Assembly: GCA_034008185.1 (NCBI GenBank)
Contig: CM067087.1
Coordinates: 46,048,090 to 46,112,089, forward strand
DNA: 64,000 bases
Direction of reading: 5' to 3'
From: Gorsachius magnificus
Taxonomy: Eukaryota; Chordata; Aves; Pelecaniformes; Ardeidae
This document shows, one piece after another, positions 10,901 to 23,315 of this stretch; positions within the stretch are counted from its first letter, which is position 1; each line of letters starts with the position of its first letter. The notes beneath the pieces are model-generated. The model was not told where the DNA came from, ran no database searches, and saw only the letters and a list, made by a program, of their open reading frames with translations. Both the position numbers and the translations under genes were made by a program.

Positions 10901-12077
10901 AAGCACAAATATTTAATTTGTGATCCAGAATGACAGGGTAACTTCTTATCTCTTTGGAGGACTGTTCATCCTGCTTTAGCTGCATGCCTGTGGTTTTTTT
11001 AATACTCTATATTCATTTCTTTGCATTGCAACAGTATGTGCCATGAATTTCCTACTTTAATAACAAAGAAAATTTGAAAATGATCACTAATATGACCACT
11101 AAAAGAATCCCAGGCATTGTGTGTTCTGCACCTGGGAGGACAGTATGCTCTTTCGTGTGAACCTGTACTAAAGCCTTCATATTGCCTGAAGATACCTGAA
11201 TGTGAAAATGCGGAGGTGCCGTTTTTGTAGAGAATGTGATATATGCTCAGTGGCGTGGAACCAGGCACATGCAGTTTGGGATACACCAGTATTTGTAGGA
11301 GAGTTGGGAGAGCAGAATAAGGAAAGAAATCCCTTGATCCTTACTGTTATGTTTAGGAATTATCAGGGGCTAAGAGACCGCCCAACATCAGTGACTTCTT
11401 CACATGTGGATTCTGTTTCTTATTCTAGTCGGTGCAGTGAATAAATTTTAAATGCAAAGAATCATGATCTGAACTACCTCATTTGAGAGTCTATTAATAT
11501 TTATGCTTCCTAATGGGCTACTTGATTTTCAGAGCAAAGCTCCCAACACCATACTTTCTGGGTTATGTCTGTGGTTACTATGGATGCATAGGAACATATA
11601 TATACATGCATACAAATACATTCTTGGAAATGAAACACAAATCACAGTGCTATAATCTCACCCTGCCTTGATAATTCATTGTTTTCCATAGAGAATATGT
11701 TACATCAGTTGTGATTTGTAAATGGCACTGATAGCTTTAAGGCTTTTAAGCTTAGCAATATGAAGTATTCTTGTTTTACAAATCTAGGCAGAAATGAAAA
11801 GAGCCCAGTTTAGCCTGTTACCCTGTGTTTCTGTTGGGTGTTTGTTCCAATACTCCAATACTCCTTGTTCCAATACATACCCTAGAACTGTTTACTTATC
11901 ATCAAATTTTGGAAAAGCGGAATTAATGCAACATGCACAGTTCCTATGGTCTTCTTCATTAAGTGAACTTTCTGTATACCTGTTTCAGCTCTGAAATCAA
12001 CCAGAAAAGGACAGGCTGAGACCTGATAAAATGTGTATTTCCACTGCCAAAATTTGTTAATCAATTATATCGAGCCT
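7909..12077 (+). other. NLGN1: Intron after the site-A exon, no further exon seen
   Basis: Begins GTATGT. A run of 21 A starts at 7926, only 17 bases past the donor. A GC-richer patch lies at 8190-8310. An imperfect tandem duplication sits at 8594-8635, where CTTTGGAAACTTGGC occurs twice, 27 bases apart. TGCATG motifs occur at 8247 and 8907. The rest is AT-rich sequence without recognisable exon, RNA gene or mobile element. Confidence 0.7.
7926..7946 (+). repeat. Poly(A) run, 21 bases
   Basis: Uninterrupted A run directly downstream of the site-A exon donor. It is probably length-variable. It could pair in the RNA with the 12-U run at 7580-7591 upstream of the same exon. Confidence 0.95.
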
Positions 12078-12384
12078 ATAGGAAAGATGGAGACAATCTT
12101 TTTAGTAGGGCCAGCTGTGACAGGTCAAGGGGGGATGGCTTTAAACTGAAGCAGGGGAGGTTGAGACTGGATCTAAGGCAGAAATTCTTTCCAGTGAGGG
12201 TGGTGAAACCCTGGCAGGGGTTGCCCAGAGAGGGGGTGGGGGCCCCATCCCTGGGACCATTCCAGGCCAGGCTGGACGGGGCTGTGAGCAACCTGATGTG
12301 GTTCAAGGTGTCCCTGCTCCTGCAGGGGGGTTGGGCTGGGTAGCCTCTAGGGGTCCCTTCCCACCCAAAATGTTCTATGATTAT
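12078..12384 (+). mobile_element. CR1 LINE fragment, 3' end, 5'-truncated (subfamily A)
   Basis: The 3' part of a CR1 element. It runs from GGAAAGATGGAGACAATC through the degraded end of the reverse-transcriptase frame (CAGAAATTCTTTCCAGTGAG, TGGCAGGGGTTGCCCAGAG) to the terminal TTCTATGATTAT motif typical of CR1 3' ends. It is nearly identical in its 3' two-thirds to the copy at 37490-37708, so the two belong to one subfamily. It encodes no intact protein. Confidence 0.95.
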
Positions 12385-12402
12385 CAGATTGTTCTCTTCC
12401 AA

Positions 12403-12482
12403 ATATAAATGAATATGATAAATATAAATATATGATAAATAGGAATATAATGAATATGAATATAATGCAGAAAATAATATCG
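12403..12482. repeat. Degenerate AT-rich tandem repeat
   Basis: Irregular repetition of AATATAA, GAATATGA and TGATAAAT units immediately 3' of the CR1 copy. It probably grew from a short AT-rich seed. No other function is visible. Confidence 0.75.
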
Positions 12483-12634
12483 AAGTAATGGAATTGTAGA
12501 TGTTATATTGTCAAAAATGATTGAAGTATTCTTTCTCCATGGCCATACAACTGAAAAGTATGAGGTCTTAGGTGTGAGCCTCCATCATTGTAGACTGAGC
12601 TATGTCAAAATATGTTGTATTGACAGTAGGCTAA

Positions 12635-12695
12635 GAATCATAGAATCATTTGATTGGAGAAGACCTTTAAGATCATCGAGTCCAATCATAAGAAC
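12635..12695 (-). mobile_element. CR1 LINE, very short 3' tail
   Basis: Only the extreme 3' end is present in reverse orientation: the repeated AGAATCATAG tail, then AGACCTTTAAGATCATCGAG and TCCAAT. Insertion or later decay left about 60 recognisable bases. The inner boundary is approximate. Confidence 0.85.
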
Positions 12696-15600
12696 GTGCA
12701 TTTGCAGCGCATTACCAGGGCTCATGGTTACTTGAGAGTCTCAAAGCCCACAGTGCTACCTTAGTGCATATTTTGGTGTCTATCAAGCATTACAAAGGCT
12801 GTATATCCTCATTAGGCCACTTTGAACATTCATAATGAAATATTTGCCTGTAGTATGCCTGTGTCAGTAGTTGTCTGTGCACATTTGAAGTTTTGCCCCC
12901 GTTCACCCTTACTGGCTCCTGGCTGAAGAGCCCTCATCCTCATTCTGGCCTTGTGAGGCCAAAATTCATCCCTGCAGTATCTGCAGGCACAAATGTAGCC
13001 ACAGTCCTGAGCCTCCAGTGTTATGCACTAAGGCACCAAGATTGTTCTATTTTTCTATTCCTTTTTGAAGCACTGTGTTCCTGTTTTTCATTCCTCGGGT
13101 ACCACTGCAGCATTTCCTATTATGCTAGTACTACATGGAAGAAGATAATGAAGCAAACATTGTCTTGTACAGACCTTTTCATCCTTTCACAATCTAAAGC
13201 TGTTAGTGTCAGTTAGCAACATTTTTCAAAGATGCGCAGTAGGTTTATGTCATATTTGAAATAAAATAAAATGCTTAAACTCCGATGTACTTTCTACAGT
13301 CCTCTTGCTGGATGAGCCAATGCTTGACAACAGAAGAGTTTGCAGCTGCATTTTAAGACTCCAGTCAACTCAAATGCTATCAACACTGGTCAAAGTCCCC
13401 TGTAACTGTCTGGTTGTTCAGGCTCTGAGCTCTTGCTGACCACACAGTCGTCGTGCTGTCATTGCATTCTTCATATACCTTGACAGCGCTTATGGCGCTA
13501 ACAGGTCTTAAATTCTGATCTAATTCCATTCCTTGTCCATTATTTTCCTGCTTGCGTTTCATTTTCTACATCCTCCCACACACAGGGTCTAAAATAGTAC
13601 TGTTACCCTGATAATACTGAGTTGGATAAAACTGGTTTGTGTTTCTTCCCTGGCCTTTCTCGCGTTGGACCAGTTGTACTCAGCAAACAACTGTGAGATG
13701 GTTTTCCTTTCAATCTGCTAGTTTCTAATTTATCGTTTAAAGCCAGAATGGACAAATATTATAAAAAATAGCTACAGAAGTGTGTTTGTACATTTTCAGG
13801 AGGAATATTGGAGTAACTAATATGAATTTGGGATAACTATTATTTTCTGCTAGCTTTTCTTGTCATTTTTTCCCTGTATGGTATTATTATTCCTTTGCTC
13901 TTCTCTGCATTCATGCTCTTAATTTCTTTGTTTCCTTATAATACACACGGATACAAATATTTTTAGTATTCTTTGCGCATTTTTTGAAGCTTGCAACATG
14001 ATGCTTACATGTGTCAAACCATTCTTAAGGATCATCTCAACTATAAGGTTAATAATCTGCTTAAAACTTGAATATTGCTCCAGTATAATTTCATTTTTTT
14101 TTCCAAATTCTTTTCACTTATAATTCCTTAGCACTCTCCATTTTTACTTACTTTGTGTTGTCAAATTTACATGTCTGCTCTACTTTGATATGTATAGTAT
14201 TATTAATTATACTCTACGTTCAGAACCCAACTGCTTTAATGAGCTCAACATAAATGAGATTTGTTTTGGGGATATCAAACCATTTCCTTCTGTTTTAATA
14301 TTCATCTCTCTCATTTTTGTTTCTCATGCTTCTAATAATGAAGATTTATCCTAAAAAGAAGCAGCACTGAACAATACAAGGCTAAGGGAAGCGGGACAGA
14401 GCTGACTCTGAGCCGTGTTTGCACCTATATTCCTACACCTTGCCAGGGCCCGAGTGGGCTTTGGCCAGAATCGGAGCCACCTCAGGGCTGCTCTGAGTGA
14501 ACGCAGAGATTGCAAAATGCGTGGAAATGACATAGTGCAGGTGCTGCAGCTGCTTTTCCCTTCCAGAGTTTTGCCAAAGTGTTTTAAAACATTTCAGCAG
14601 CAACATTAAATCATGTCGCTAATTCCTCTGCTCTGGGAATTCTTTTACTATCCCCTTATGCTCTCAGAGCCGTAATCAGAATCTGCCCGGGTAGAGTTTT
14701 CTCTACACTTTTTATTGAGGGTGGCTTTTGCCTTTCCTATCCGGACTAATAGTACAGTAAAAGTGTAGCAAGTTTAGTCTTAGGAATGTGTTTGAAGAGA
14801 AGGAAAATTACCTGGCTGAAGAATTTCTGGTTCTTCAGCTGATAAAGCTCTGGAAGCAGATCCTTTACCGAAATACCGTTGCCTCGTAAAGGTCTGTCCA
14901 CCAAGGGGGATGGAGGGAGAATAAATCTTCTGCAGGGCTTCTGCCTTAGCAGGGGTACAGCCAGCAGATTCGACCAAAAAGACAGATTTGGGGAGAAGCT
15001 CATCGCCCTTCTCTCAGTGGTAACTTACAATTCCGTGTCTTGTGAGACCCTGAGCTCTCACGGGATGATTAGGTTGGAGCTACCTTAATGTCAGGGGGTT
15101 TGGATCAGGCCCTGCAGAGGTGAAGTACTGAGGACTCTCAATATAATTTAATAGTTGTTTAAATAATTTTTTAATCCTTATTTCATAATGTGTGGGAAAT
15201 CGTACATACAGTATATACACAGAGAGAGAGATAATCTAGTAATGCGAAATCTATAGGAGAGAGCCATTTATTATTTGTATTTGTTTTCTGGAAAGCTGCC
15301 TTTTGTTAAATTTCACCCTTTTTGTAAAGGCCTTTTTTAATTATTAGGTGAAAATCAGGTATTTATGTAATTACCATAATTATATCTACACATCTAGTGT
15401 ACTTGCAATTATTTCATTAAAAATTGTAATTGTTATACAATTATAGGGGATAATGACATCCTTGTAACATGTTGCAGAAGCCCTAATTAAATGGTGGCAT
15501 AAATGAATTGGAAGTGATTTTGAAGTTTTGAATATTGTTTTATCAGAAATATCTGAAGTGATTCATCCACATTATGAACTGGCAGTAAAACCCCTCCAAA

Positions 15601-18600
15601 GTTATTTTGAGAAAAGATTTCACAGAGCTCATGGGAAAGGATTTGTCTCTATTGCCTTGCTGTCTTTCCTTGCTGTTCTTCTATAGTCTTACACCTAAAA
15701 ACTGCCTGCAGATTTGTAATGGAAAGGTGCATGGTGTCAGAAGAAGATTGCACAGCTTGCTGAATCTTCCGAGAAGCCTCAGCCCAGAGCAAATAGGATC
15801 TTTGTGCAAGCACAGCCTGTACTTAGACATCCTTCTATACTGAGGGAAAAATCTACCCAACAGTTGGTTCAAGATGATGAAGAAGCTCCGCTAAAACTAA
15901 GGAGGTTTTCGTTACGTGCTGAGTTTCGATGATCTGCTTAGATATTGGAATGTCCAAATAGTGCAGCTTCAGGTGTTGGGGAAAGAGAGACAAAATTCCT
16001 CTCGTAGCACGGGTCCACGTGTTGCTTCAAGCACAGGAGGTGGACACAGCAGCGCAGATACAGAGGAACCCTACGTAGCATCTCCCTTTCTCTCCTCCAG
16101 AGTGGGTGGGGAATGACAGGCAGGGATAACATATGTCAGAATCTACCGAAACCTCAGGATCACAGATTGCTCATCCTCTTTCACGTCAACTTTCTGTAGT
16201 GTGCAGATGATCTCTCTTCTTTCCTTTCAGTTAATTTTAAAAGTCATTGAAAACGGCAGTAAGGCATATATCATTTTTAGGCTTATTTTATCATTCTGTT
16301 TTTTTTCAAACTAATGTAGCGTGTTCTTAAGCGATGGGTGTATAACAGCGTACCTATGGCGTGACTGGCAACCACGCAGCCACCCTCGCCGTGACATCTG
16401 CCTTGGTTTTGCTTCTAAAGGCAGCCCCCCGCTGTCGGGCTGAGGCTCTGGGCAGCCGGGAGCTACGCCCCAACCAGCCGGAGGGGCCCCCCATCTCTCC
16501 TGCACCCGGCTGCTTACCTCCCACCTACCAGCTGGGGCTCCTCCGCCGGTCTCTGCTCCCAGTTTTGTTAGGGGAATGACTCATGCACATTCTTCCCGGT
16601 TACTTCAGATGCATTCGGGCAGGTTAGACAAACCTTCTGTTTAATTCAGTTCATCCGCATCAGCCCGCTTTCGCTCGAGCCTGGTTAAGGAGGGCTTGCG
16701 GGATCACTCTAATGCAGAATTTAACGCCCCACAACAGGATGGGGACAAAGCTCCAAGAGGCAGGAGAGCCTGGAGGTAGCAGTAATATCTTACTGTACCC
16801 CGAGCTGTAGAAGAGCCACCCATCCATGGCCTGGAGAAGAGCTCCCTGGTTCTACCGTCTTGTGGCAAGGTTTCCTGCTGAGGCAGCCAACGCCAGAGCT
16901 GCTTTGCTCATACGGTTGTTGTGCTTTTCTAAGGACTTGCTCCCCTTTAACCAGAAGCTGAGCACCACTGGTGTTGTCAAGCTCCATTCCAGTGCCCTGG
17001 CAGGGATTTTTTTTTTTATTTTCTGCCAGCACTACTCTTTGCTTTAATATATTAGTATCAACACAGTGAACGGGCAGACAGAATGTACCATTCACCAGCT
17101 GGATCCAGCTGAATCAGTGAGAATTTAACCACTGAGAATCCTCATTCCCAAAGCAACGGTTTTAACGAGATGGACCCAGTGGTAAGGAACTACGAAACAT
17201 GCATTTATCTATGTATAAGTATATACATATACAGCCATAAACAGGTTTGAAAGCTCAGAGGAAAGCTAGTACAATTTGTCTTACTTGATTGCAAAATTGA
17301 TATTGATTCGTATGTTTTCATTTTTAAGTGCCAAAAAGAATTTGGAGATTTTTTTTTTTTTTTTTTTTAAATCTGAACTTAGTTGCTGAAGGCCAGATCT
17401 AAGACAGTTAAGTGAGCCAAACAGATATTGTGGAAGATTTTGCACATTTACCTACTCGCAAGACTGCTTGCATTAACGCTAGTGCCCCGTGGACTATATA
17501 ACATTCCGGATCCATGAATATTACCGTATATAGCTATTGTAGAAGCAGGTTTATTTCGTGAAATTTCACAAGAAATCATCAGGCTCTAAACCTAGCTTTT
17601 AAAATCTTAGTGCTCTCCCTGTTTCCCTACGATGCTAAACTCAGGCCAAGTACCCCTCCGTTTGAATCCATTAACTGCTGCGCTATGTGGAACAGGAAAG
17701 AGAATTAAGTTTGCTTTCTATGCTTTTCAGTCATTAACTGAGCTGTTCGTTAATGGCAAACAGATTACTTTTGCTAGAAACAATACATTTTGAAACAAAA
17801 AATAATTGCGATACTTAAGGGCTGAAGCACCTGCAGTCTCTTTTATATGAAGCCTCCACAGATGAAGTCTCACATAATGGAAGAAACAAAAGATGCATCC
17901 ATCGATTTTTCTTTAAAGTGCCATGAAACTCTTGATTAACTGGCAATTCTTGCAGTGTTGCAGTTGCAATTCTTTAAGTATTGAAGGTATTACCCGCCCA
18001 AAAGCACATTGTGATACCAGACCATGGGCAACGGGTGCTTGAGTTTTATCGAGACACGGATGATTGTTGAAGACGTCACAGTCCTGAATCCGGGCCTGTT
18101 GGCAGAAATCCCTCGCATCCCCATCTGTGAGCGTTATATTCTGTGTCGTTCACGTGTGAAAGAGAACGTTGCCCCTCGAACTGCAAAACAGCCACATGGT
18201 TTTGGCGGGCTGATTTTGTCTCCGTTCCTGAAGGTCTTTGAAAGATGGCTGCCGAAACGGGGCTCGGCGGCGAGAGGGACGTTGGATGCAGAGGTGAGCT
18301 GGGAGGCAGAAGATGGGCTGAAAGAGGCAGGGAGGGGATTTGCCAGCGAAGGCGGCTCCTGACGCACACGCTGAAGCAGGTGGACGCTGCTGGGCAACGT
18401 GCAAACCAGGCAGACAAATAGGATTAAAAGGCTCTTTCCCTTTAGGCAAAATAAGAGCAAGAAGGCAGTGCACAATTCAACCCTGCAGTTTTAAGTGGCA
18501 GAAACTATTTTTCTCTCTAGAGTTTGCTAACATATATTAGTTGCTCTTTTTCTGCCCAGAGCTTTGACATGCTCAACTACAAGCTGGTTTGGCTGAGTAT

Positions 18601-18659
18601 CAGCACAACAAACAAGCGCCAGTCAAACGAGAGAGGGAGAAACAAATGATTTACCAGAA
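12696..18659. other. Intronic stretch, no gene seen
   Basis: No exon or RNA gene recognised. A strongly AT-rich block with many TAATTA-like sites lies at about 15130-15480. A GC-richer block lies at about 16361-16570, followed by a consensus AP-1 site (TGACTCA, 16577-16583). A run of 20 T is at 17349-17368. At 18240-18420 there is another GC-richer patch. Open frames on both strands there are overlapping and show no domain. Confidence 0.6.
17349..17368. repeat. Poly(T) run, 20 bases
   Basis: Uninterrupted T run in AT-rich sequence. It may be the A-rich end of an unrecognised reverse-oriented insertion, but no element is identifiable next to it. Confidence 0.9.
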
Positions 18660-18940
18660 ATTCTCCCAGGTAATGGGCGATGGGACGAGGGGCACCGGCC
18701 TCAAGTTGTGCCAGGGCAGGGTGAGGTTGGTCATGGGGAACAATTCCTTCCCCAAAGGGCTGTCAGGGGCTGGAAGGGGCTGCCCAGGGAAGGGGTCGAG
18801 TCCCCAGCCCTGGGGGGATTTAACAGCCGGGCAGAGGCGGTGCTGAGGGCCAGGGTTTGGGGGTGGGATGGCAGGGGTAGGGGAACGGTTGGGCTTGATG
18901 ATCTTAAAGGGCTTTTCCAACCTCAACGATTCTATGAAAT
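18660..18940 (+). mobile_element. CR1 LINE fragment, 3' end, 5'-truncated (subfamily B)
   Basis: Starts at TTCTCCCAGG and runs through CTCAAGTTGTGCCAGGGCAG and GGGCTTGATGATCTTAAAGG to the terminal GATTCTATGA. It shares long near-identical stretches with the copies at 23117, 29442 and 43409. These include the G-rich segment GGGGGTGGGATGGCAGGGGT. The reverse-transcriptase end is recognisable as RG-GLKLCQGRVRL, but the frame then shifts, so it is dead. Confidence 0.96.
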
Positions 18941-21900
18941 GCTCCGTATCCCCTTCCACCCTTGACATTTGCACTGTGCAAGTGGCCTGGCTGTCAGCCC
19001 TTATCCGGGACTTGGGCATGCGTTGGAGGATGTGCACAAAATAGGTTTGACCTAAGGTAGAGCAAAAGCTCACCCTTAATATTGCTCGATTAAAAATAGA
19101 TAAAGTCAGCGGTAAGTTGGATTTTGGCCCGTTGTGAATTATGAATATTCTTCTGAAAGCTGCCACTTCCTTAAAGAAATACAGCGGTTTCTTTGGAATT
19201 TTAAGTGACTTTGGATTGAAATTCTATGCGAGTGATTGTCTGGCTCAGTGAATACTGTTGTTATTATTAGCAATTTGGGGCATTAACCTCTTCACTGCTG
19301 AAATCTCCGAGCGCCGCATGACATGGTATCAGTGCTCGGGAGCTAGGCAGGTTAAGAAGCCACTGAAACACATTCAGGAAATGTCATCGGTTTCGGGCTG
19401 ATGAAGTGCTAGCCTGGAAGAGAACAAAGAAAATATAATAGTAATTACATTTACTTTACGCTTGCAATGAAGACAGTTTGCAGGAGAACGGGCCATAGGC
19501 AGTAGCTCGATTTTTGGTTCTGCCCCTGTGAGTTGTGTCACATACCTGCTTTAATTCTGTAAGCCCCAAAATGCTGCTTAAATGGAGCTTGGTTGCAGAT
19601 GGGTGACTTGACACGAAGCCAAATGTCCCTTTCCAGTCCTTCTGGACCTCGCTAGCCTTTTCCCATCCCCTCCCTCCTCCCCTGGCTAAGCAGCACCCGG
19701 CTCTCTCCTTCCGGTGAACTTGTGTGACTCTATTTCAAGTATAGATTTAGTTATTAAATCTGGAGATAACGTATGGATCTGCCCCACTATTAGATACAAC
19801 AGTGATTAGACCATAGAAATACTTGGAGAGATCGATTAGATTAGATTATCAAATCATTATAAGGAAACTCTTAAAGACAAAGCAATAGAAAGTAATCTTA
19901 CGTCGCCGTATTTCTTTAGAGGATATTTATACTCTCGTACTGTTTGTTTGCCTCGGTTTTATTTGCATGTGTTAAGACCTCAGTGGTACCGAGCTTCATG
20001 TTCAGAACTGGGCTGGAGGACAGAATAAACCGATTTCTACGGTGAAACTCTCTCTGTGATGCTGGTCGTGGGCTAAACCACATTATTGCTTGTACTCCAG
20101 GTGAAAAAAAAAAAAAATCTGTGCACGTGGAAATCTTACTTTGTAAAGCAATTGGGCAGTTGCTTGGGGGAACTCATTTCAAACCTCTGGGGTCAGGCAG
20201 GAAGCCGCCTGTTCTCTCGCGAGCCTTTCATGATCCCTCTTATCTCCTTCTGTAGTTATGAATTTGACTGGGGAATCTTATTTTGACTACTTGTATTGCA
20301 TAAACCCAGTGTTATGAACCAAGATTAGCTAATTCAGACCAAGGTTTGCCATTTGTTCTCTTCAGGGTTCCTGTGAAAATGGTTTTCCAGTGTATAACAG
20401 CCAGTTGTGTCACCCCTAAGCTGTGAAGCCGTGTTTTCTGCAGCCTGCAGTGTCATTTTCTTAACATGTAAATACATATGTGAGCTCTTCTTTATTAATA
20501 TATATTTTAGTGAACGCTCCACCTAATGCTAATATAGTGTTTTCATGAAAGAATCGGCAGAATAGTATACATCAAAGGCAACAATTAGCGTATTTTCATT
20601 TGACTTGTTCAGCCTATTAGGTTGTTAAATTTTGCATTGAAAATCATTAGCATGTTTAATTTGGGAAGGAAGCTCTTGGAAGAGGAGTTGTGGACATAAA
20701 TCAATCCGTGAGTAGGCTCTCATACAGTATTACAACAGCTCTGAAATATCATGAAATATTTTCCCGTGTTATTAACGGTAAATGCGAAGAGGTAAAAAAA
20801 AGGGGAGGATTTTCACTGGTTTAGCAGTTAACGAAGAGGCTTCTGATGGCTTTGTCTAATATTAAAATCTAGACCAAGATTTGATCATATTCTTTTCTTA
20901 GGGAATGCTGGCACAGAAGTACAGGTTTGTGGTTGATACCCTTTTTCAAATGAAGGTGAAGCACATCCGAACCAGACTTGACATAGCATAGTTCATGGTG
21001 GTTTTTTGGGTTTTTTCTTTCCCCAAAACTAGTTCAAGAACTGTTGCATCGCAAGTGATGTTGCAACTGTCATGCGTGTTGCTTGCTACTTCAGAATGAG
21101 CCGAAGTTGAAAAAGTGATGGAAAATACCCTGCCAAGTGTCTTTTCCCCCTGTCTTTATTGGGAGTGTGCGACCTGACGTCCTGGCAATTTAGAAACAGT
21201 TATCTGGTATTAAATAAATTCAGAAGGGTTTGGATTTTGACCAATTAAAGTCAAAGAGGAAAGGTCAGAAATCAACACCAAAATAGAACAAATATTAACT
21301 AAAGATTCCATCATACAGCAGCTAATCAGGGCTTTTGTGTGCCCTGCTGTGCCAATATCTATTCAGAAGCCCGTCATTATGTCTCTGTTCTAAAAAAGAA
21401 CTAATTTTGAAGACTTCACTGCACTAAAATCAAGTAATTTACTGCCCTTTTTCGCTGTGTTTTTATGATGTTTTGCCTGATTAAACATTCAGTGCTAGAC
21501 ATAGCGGCTTCTGGGTTTGGCCCTGCACTTTTCAGGTTCAAGTTTCTTTGAGTGCAGTTACTATTCGTTGGTGCCAAAGTACTTGATTGCCTTCATAAAC
21601 GAGGATATTTAGTGGCAAAACTGACACAAGCGTCAGGATTATATTATTGGTTATTTTGAAGGCCCAAAAATCCATAAAGTCCTTTCCTTTGTGCTCTGGT
21701 GGAAAGCACCTGTACCCATTGGCACTCAAGGGGTAAATTCTTGGCCACATAAAAGTCAATCATGAAATTCAAATCGAGTTTCACAAGATCAGGCCCAAAT
21801 CTCCATACCTAAAAGATGAACAAACACAAACTTTGAGGTAGGTACAGGGGATTTGAATGTTTTGTAGATTTTGAAAATTGTCCCTCAGAGACATAAATAT

Positions 21901-23116
21901 CTTTTCCCTTTCTTTGTCCTTTTTTTCTCTATTCTTATTTTCTCAAAATAATTTTGTGCCTATCTTGTATCACAGCCTCTCCTATAATAACAAATCTCTT
22001 TTACCTCACTCTGCTCTTTTTCTGTGTTTCCTGATGTCACGGTCATTATTCTGTCTGACCTGTCTTTATTTCATGTTGCCACCTCCATTTTTTTTTTCAT
22101 TTTAGGACCATTTACTACCTCTTTAGGGCTACAAAATCATGAGCTATTCATTTGCCACTATACCCTTTACGTTTTTTCCCTTTATACTGAAGATGAAGAA
22201 ACTAGGACAAAAGAGTGGACTTTTGCAAAGTCTCACACAGAGAGGGAAAGAGACTGCACATCATTGCGGAGCTGAAGTTAAAACAGCCCGTTCTTTCTGT
22301 CGCATGCTTATTTTTTGGGGCCAGGCTGTTTATGATGCTTCTGGGCTGCTTTTATGGTTCATGTAGCTGAAGCAATGCTTCTTGTCTTTAATTCCTGCAC
22401 AACGTAATCCTGATCTTTCCTAAGTGCAAGTATTTGTCAGCTGGTTACCCCCCATAGGGGTGAGACTCACATCTTATCTTAGCCCATGAAATATTTTCTG
22501 CCTCCCACTTGTCTTGCTGCCTTACAGCCTCCAAATAGGGAAAAAGAAAGAGTTGCTGCATCTTTTATTAATTATTTACGTGCTGTTATCAAACATTCCT
22601 AGAGTGCCGTAAATTTACAGGCTTTAGTACAAACTTGGAGAAAACAAGTTCCCTGCTCTGGAGAATTTACAGTGAGGAAAAGACAACAGAGGTGAAGACA
22701 TAAAGCCAGTGGATGTAGTAAAGTAGTGCAGAATACAGGAGTTTTGATAAGAAGGGTTTGCCATAATACATGGTGCGAAGGAGAAGGAGAGCAAGAGTGC
22801 CGGGATGCGTGCACAGAGTGCCTGAAGAGGAGGAAGAGGCAGCAGTAAAAGCCAGTAACAAATAACGTAGAGGGATTACAAGGGAAGCAAAAGAATTGAC
22901 CTGATTTGTGTGTTTACCACTCAGCGTCTTAGCGGTGCTCTTTCGGCTCCCGAATATAATCGTTTAACTCAATGGGTGGCAGAGGCAAGGGCACGTTTCG
23001 AATGGAGACGCGTGATCAAGCAGGTCGCTCGCCCTCCACCACGGCTGGTTCATGTGTGCGCCAGGTAGTTTCCAAAAGCCCTATGAGACGATGGGAAATG
23101 GCCCCTTCAGAGGAAT
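18941..23116. other. Intronic stretch, no gene seen
   Basis: No exon, RNA gene or mobile element recognised. At about 20560-20665 there is a compact AT-rich block (ATTAGCGTATTTTCATTTGA, GAAAATCATTAGCATG) of the kind often found in conserved non-coding elements; that is inference only. Pyrimidine-rich sequence occurs at about 21895-22110. Confidence 0.6.
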
Positions 23117-23315
23117 TAATCATAGAATCACAGAATCGTTGAGGTTGGAAAAACGCTTTAAGCTCATCAAGCCCAACCGTTCCCCTACCCCTGCCATCCC
23201 ACCCCCAAACCCTGGCCCTCAGCACCGCCTCTGCCCGGCTGTTAAATCCCCCCAGGGATGGGGACTCGACCCCTTCCCTGGGCAGCCCCTTCCAGTGCCT
23301 GACAGCCCTTGGGGG
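23117..23315 (-). mobile_element. CR1 LINE fragment, 3' end, 5'-truncated (subfamily B)
   Basis: Reverse-oriented copy. It begins with AATCATAGAATCACAGAATC and reads through GTTGAGGTTGGAAAAACGC and the C-rich complement of the subfamily's G-rich segment. Similarity stops at about 23314, where the copies at 18660 and 43409 continue, so this insertion is more strongly 5'-truncated. No coding capacity. Confidence 0.95.

Noticed and set aside
18651..19166. 171-codon minus-strand open frame
   Set aside because: Its C-terminal half is the antisense of the CR1 copy at 18660-18940; the proline-rich protein recurs wherever this CR1 subfamily is read backwards.
22181..22275. Possible second NLGN1 site-A exon, suggested by a TEDEETRTKEW-like frame
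   Set aside because: The expected start (GPLTKK) and flanking splice sites are missing, and the resemblance is limited to a few acidic residues.
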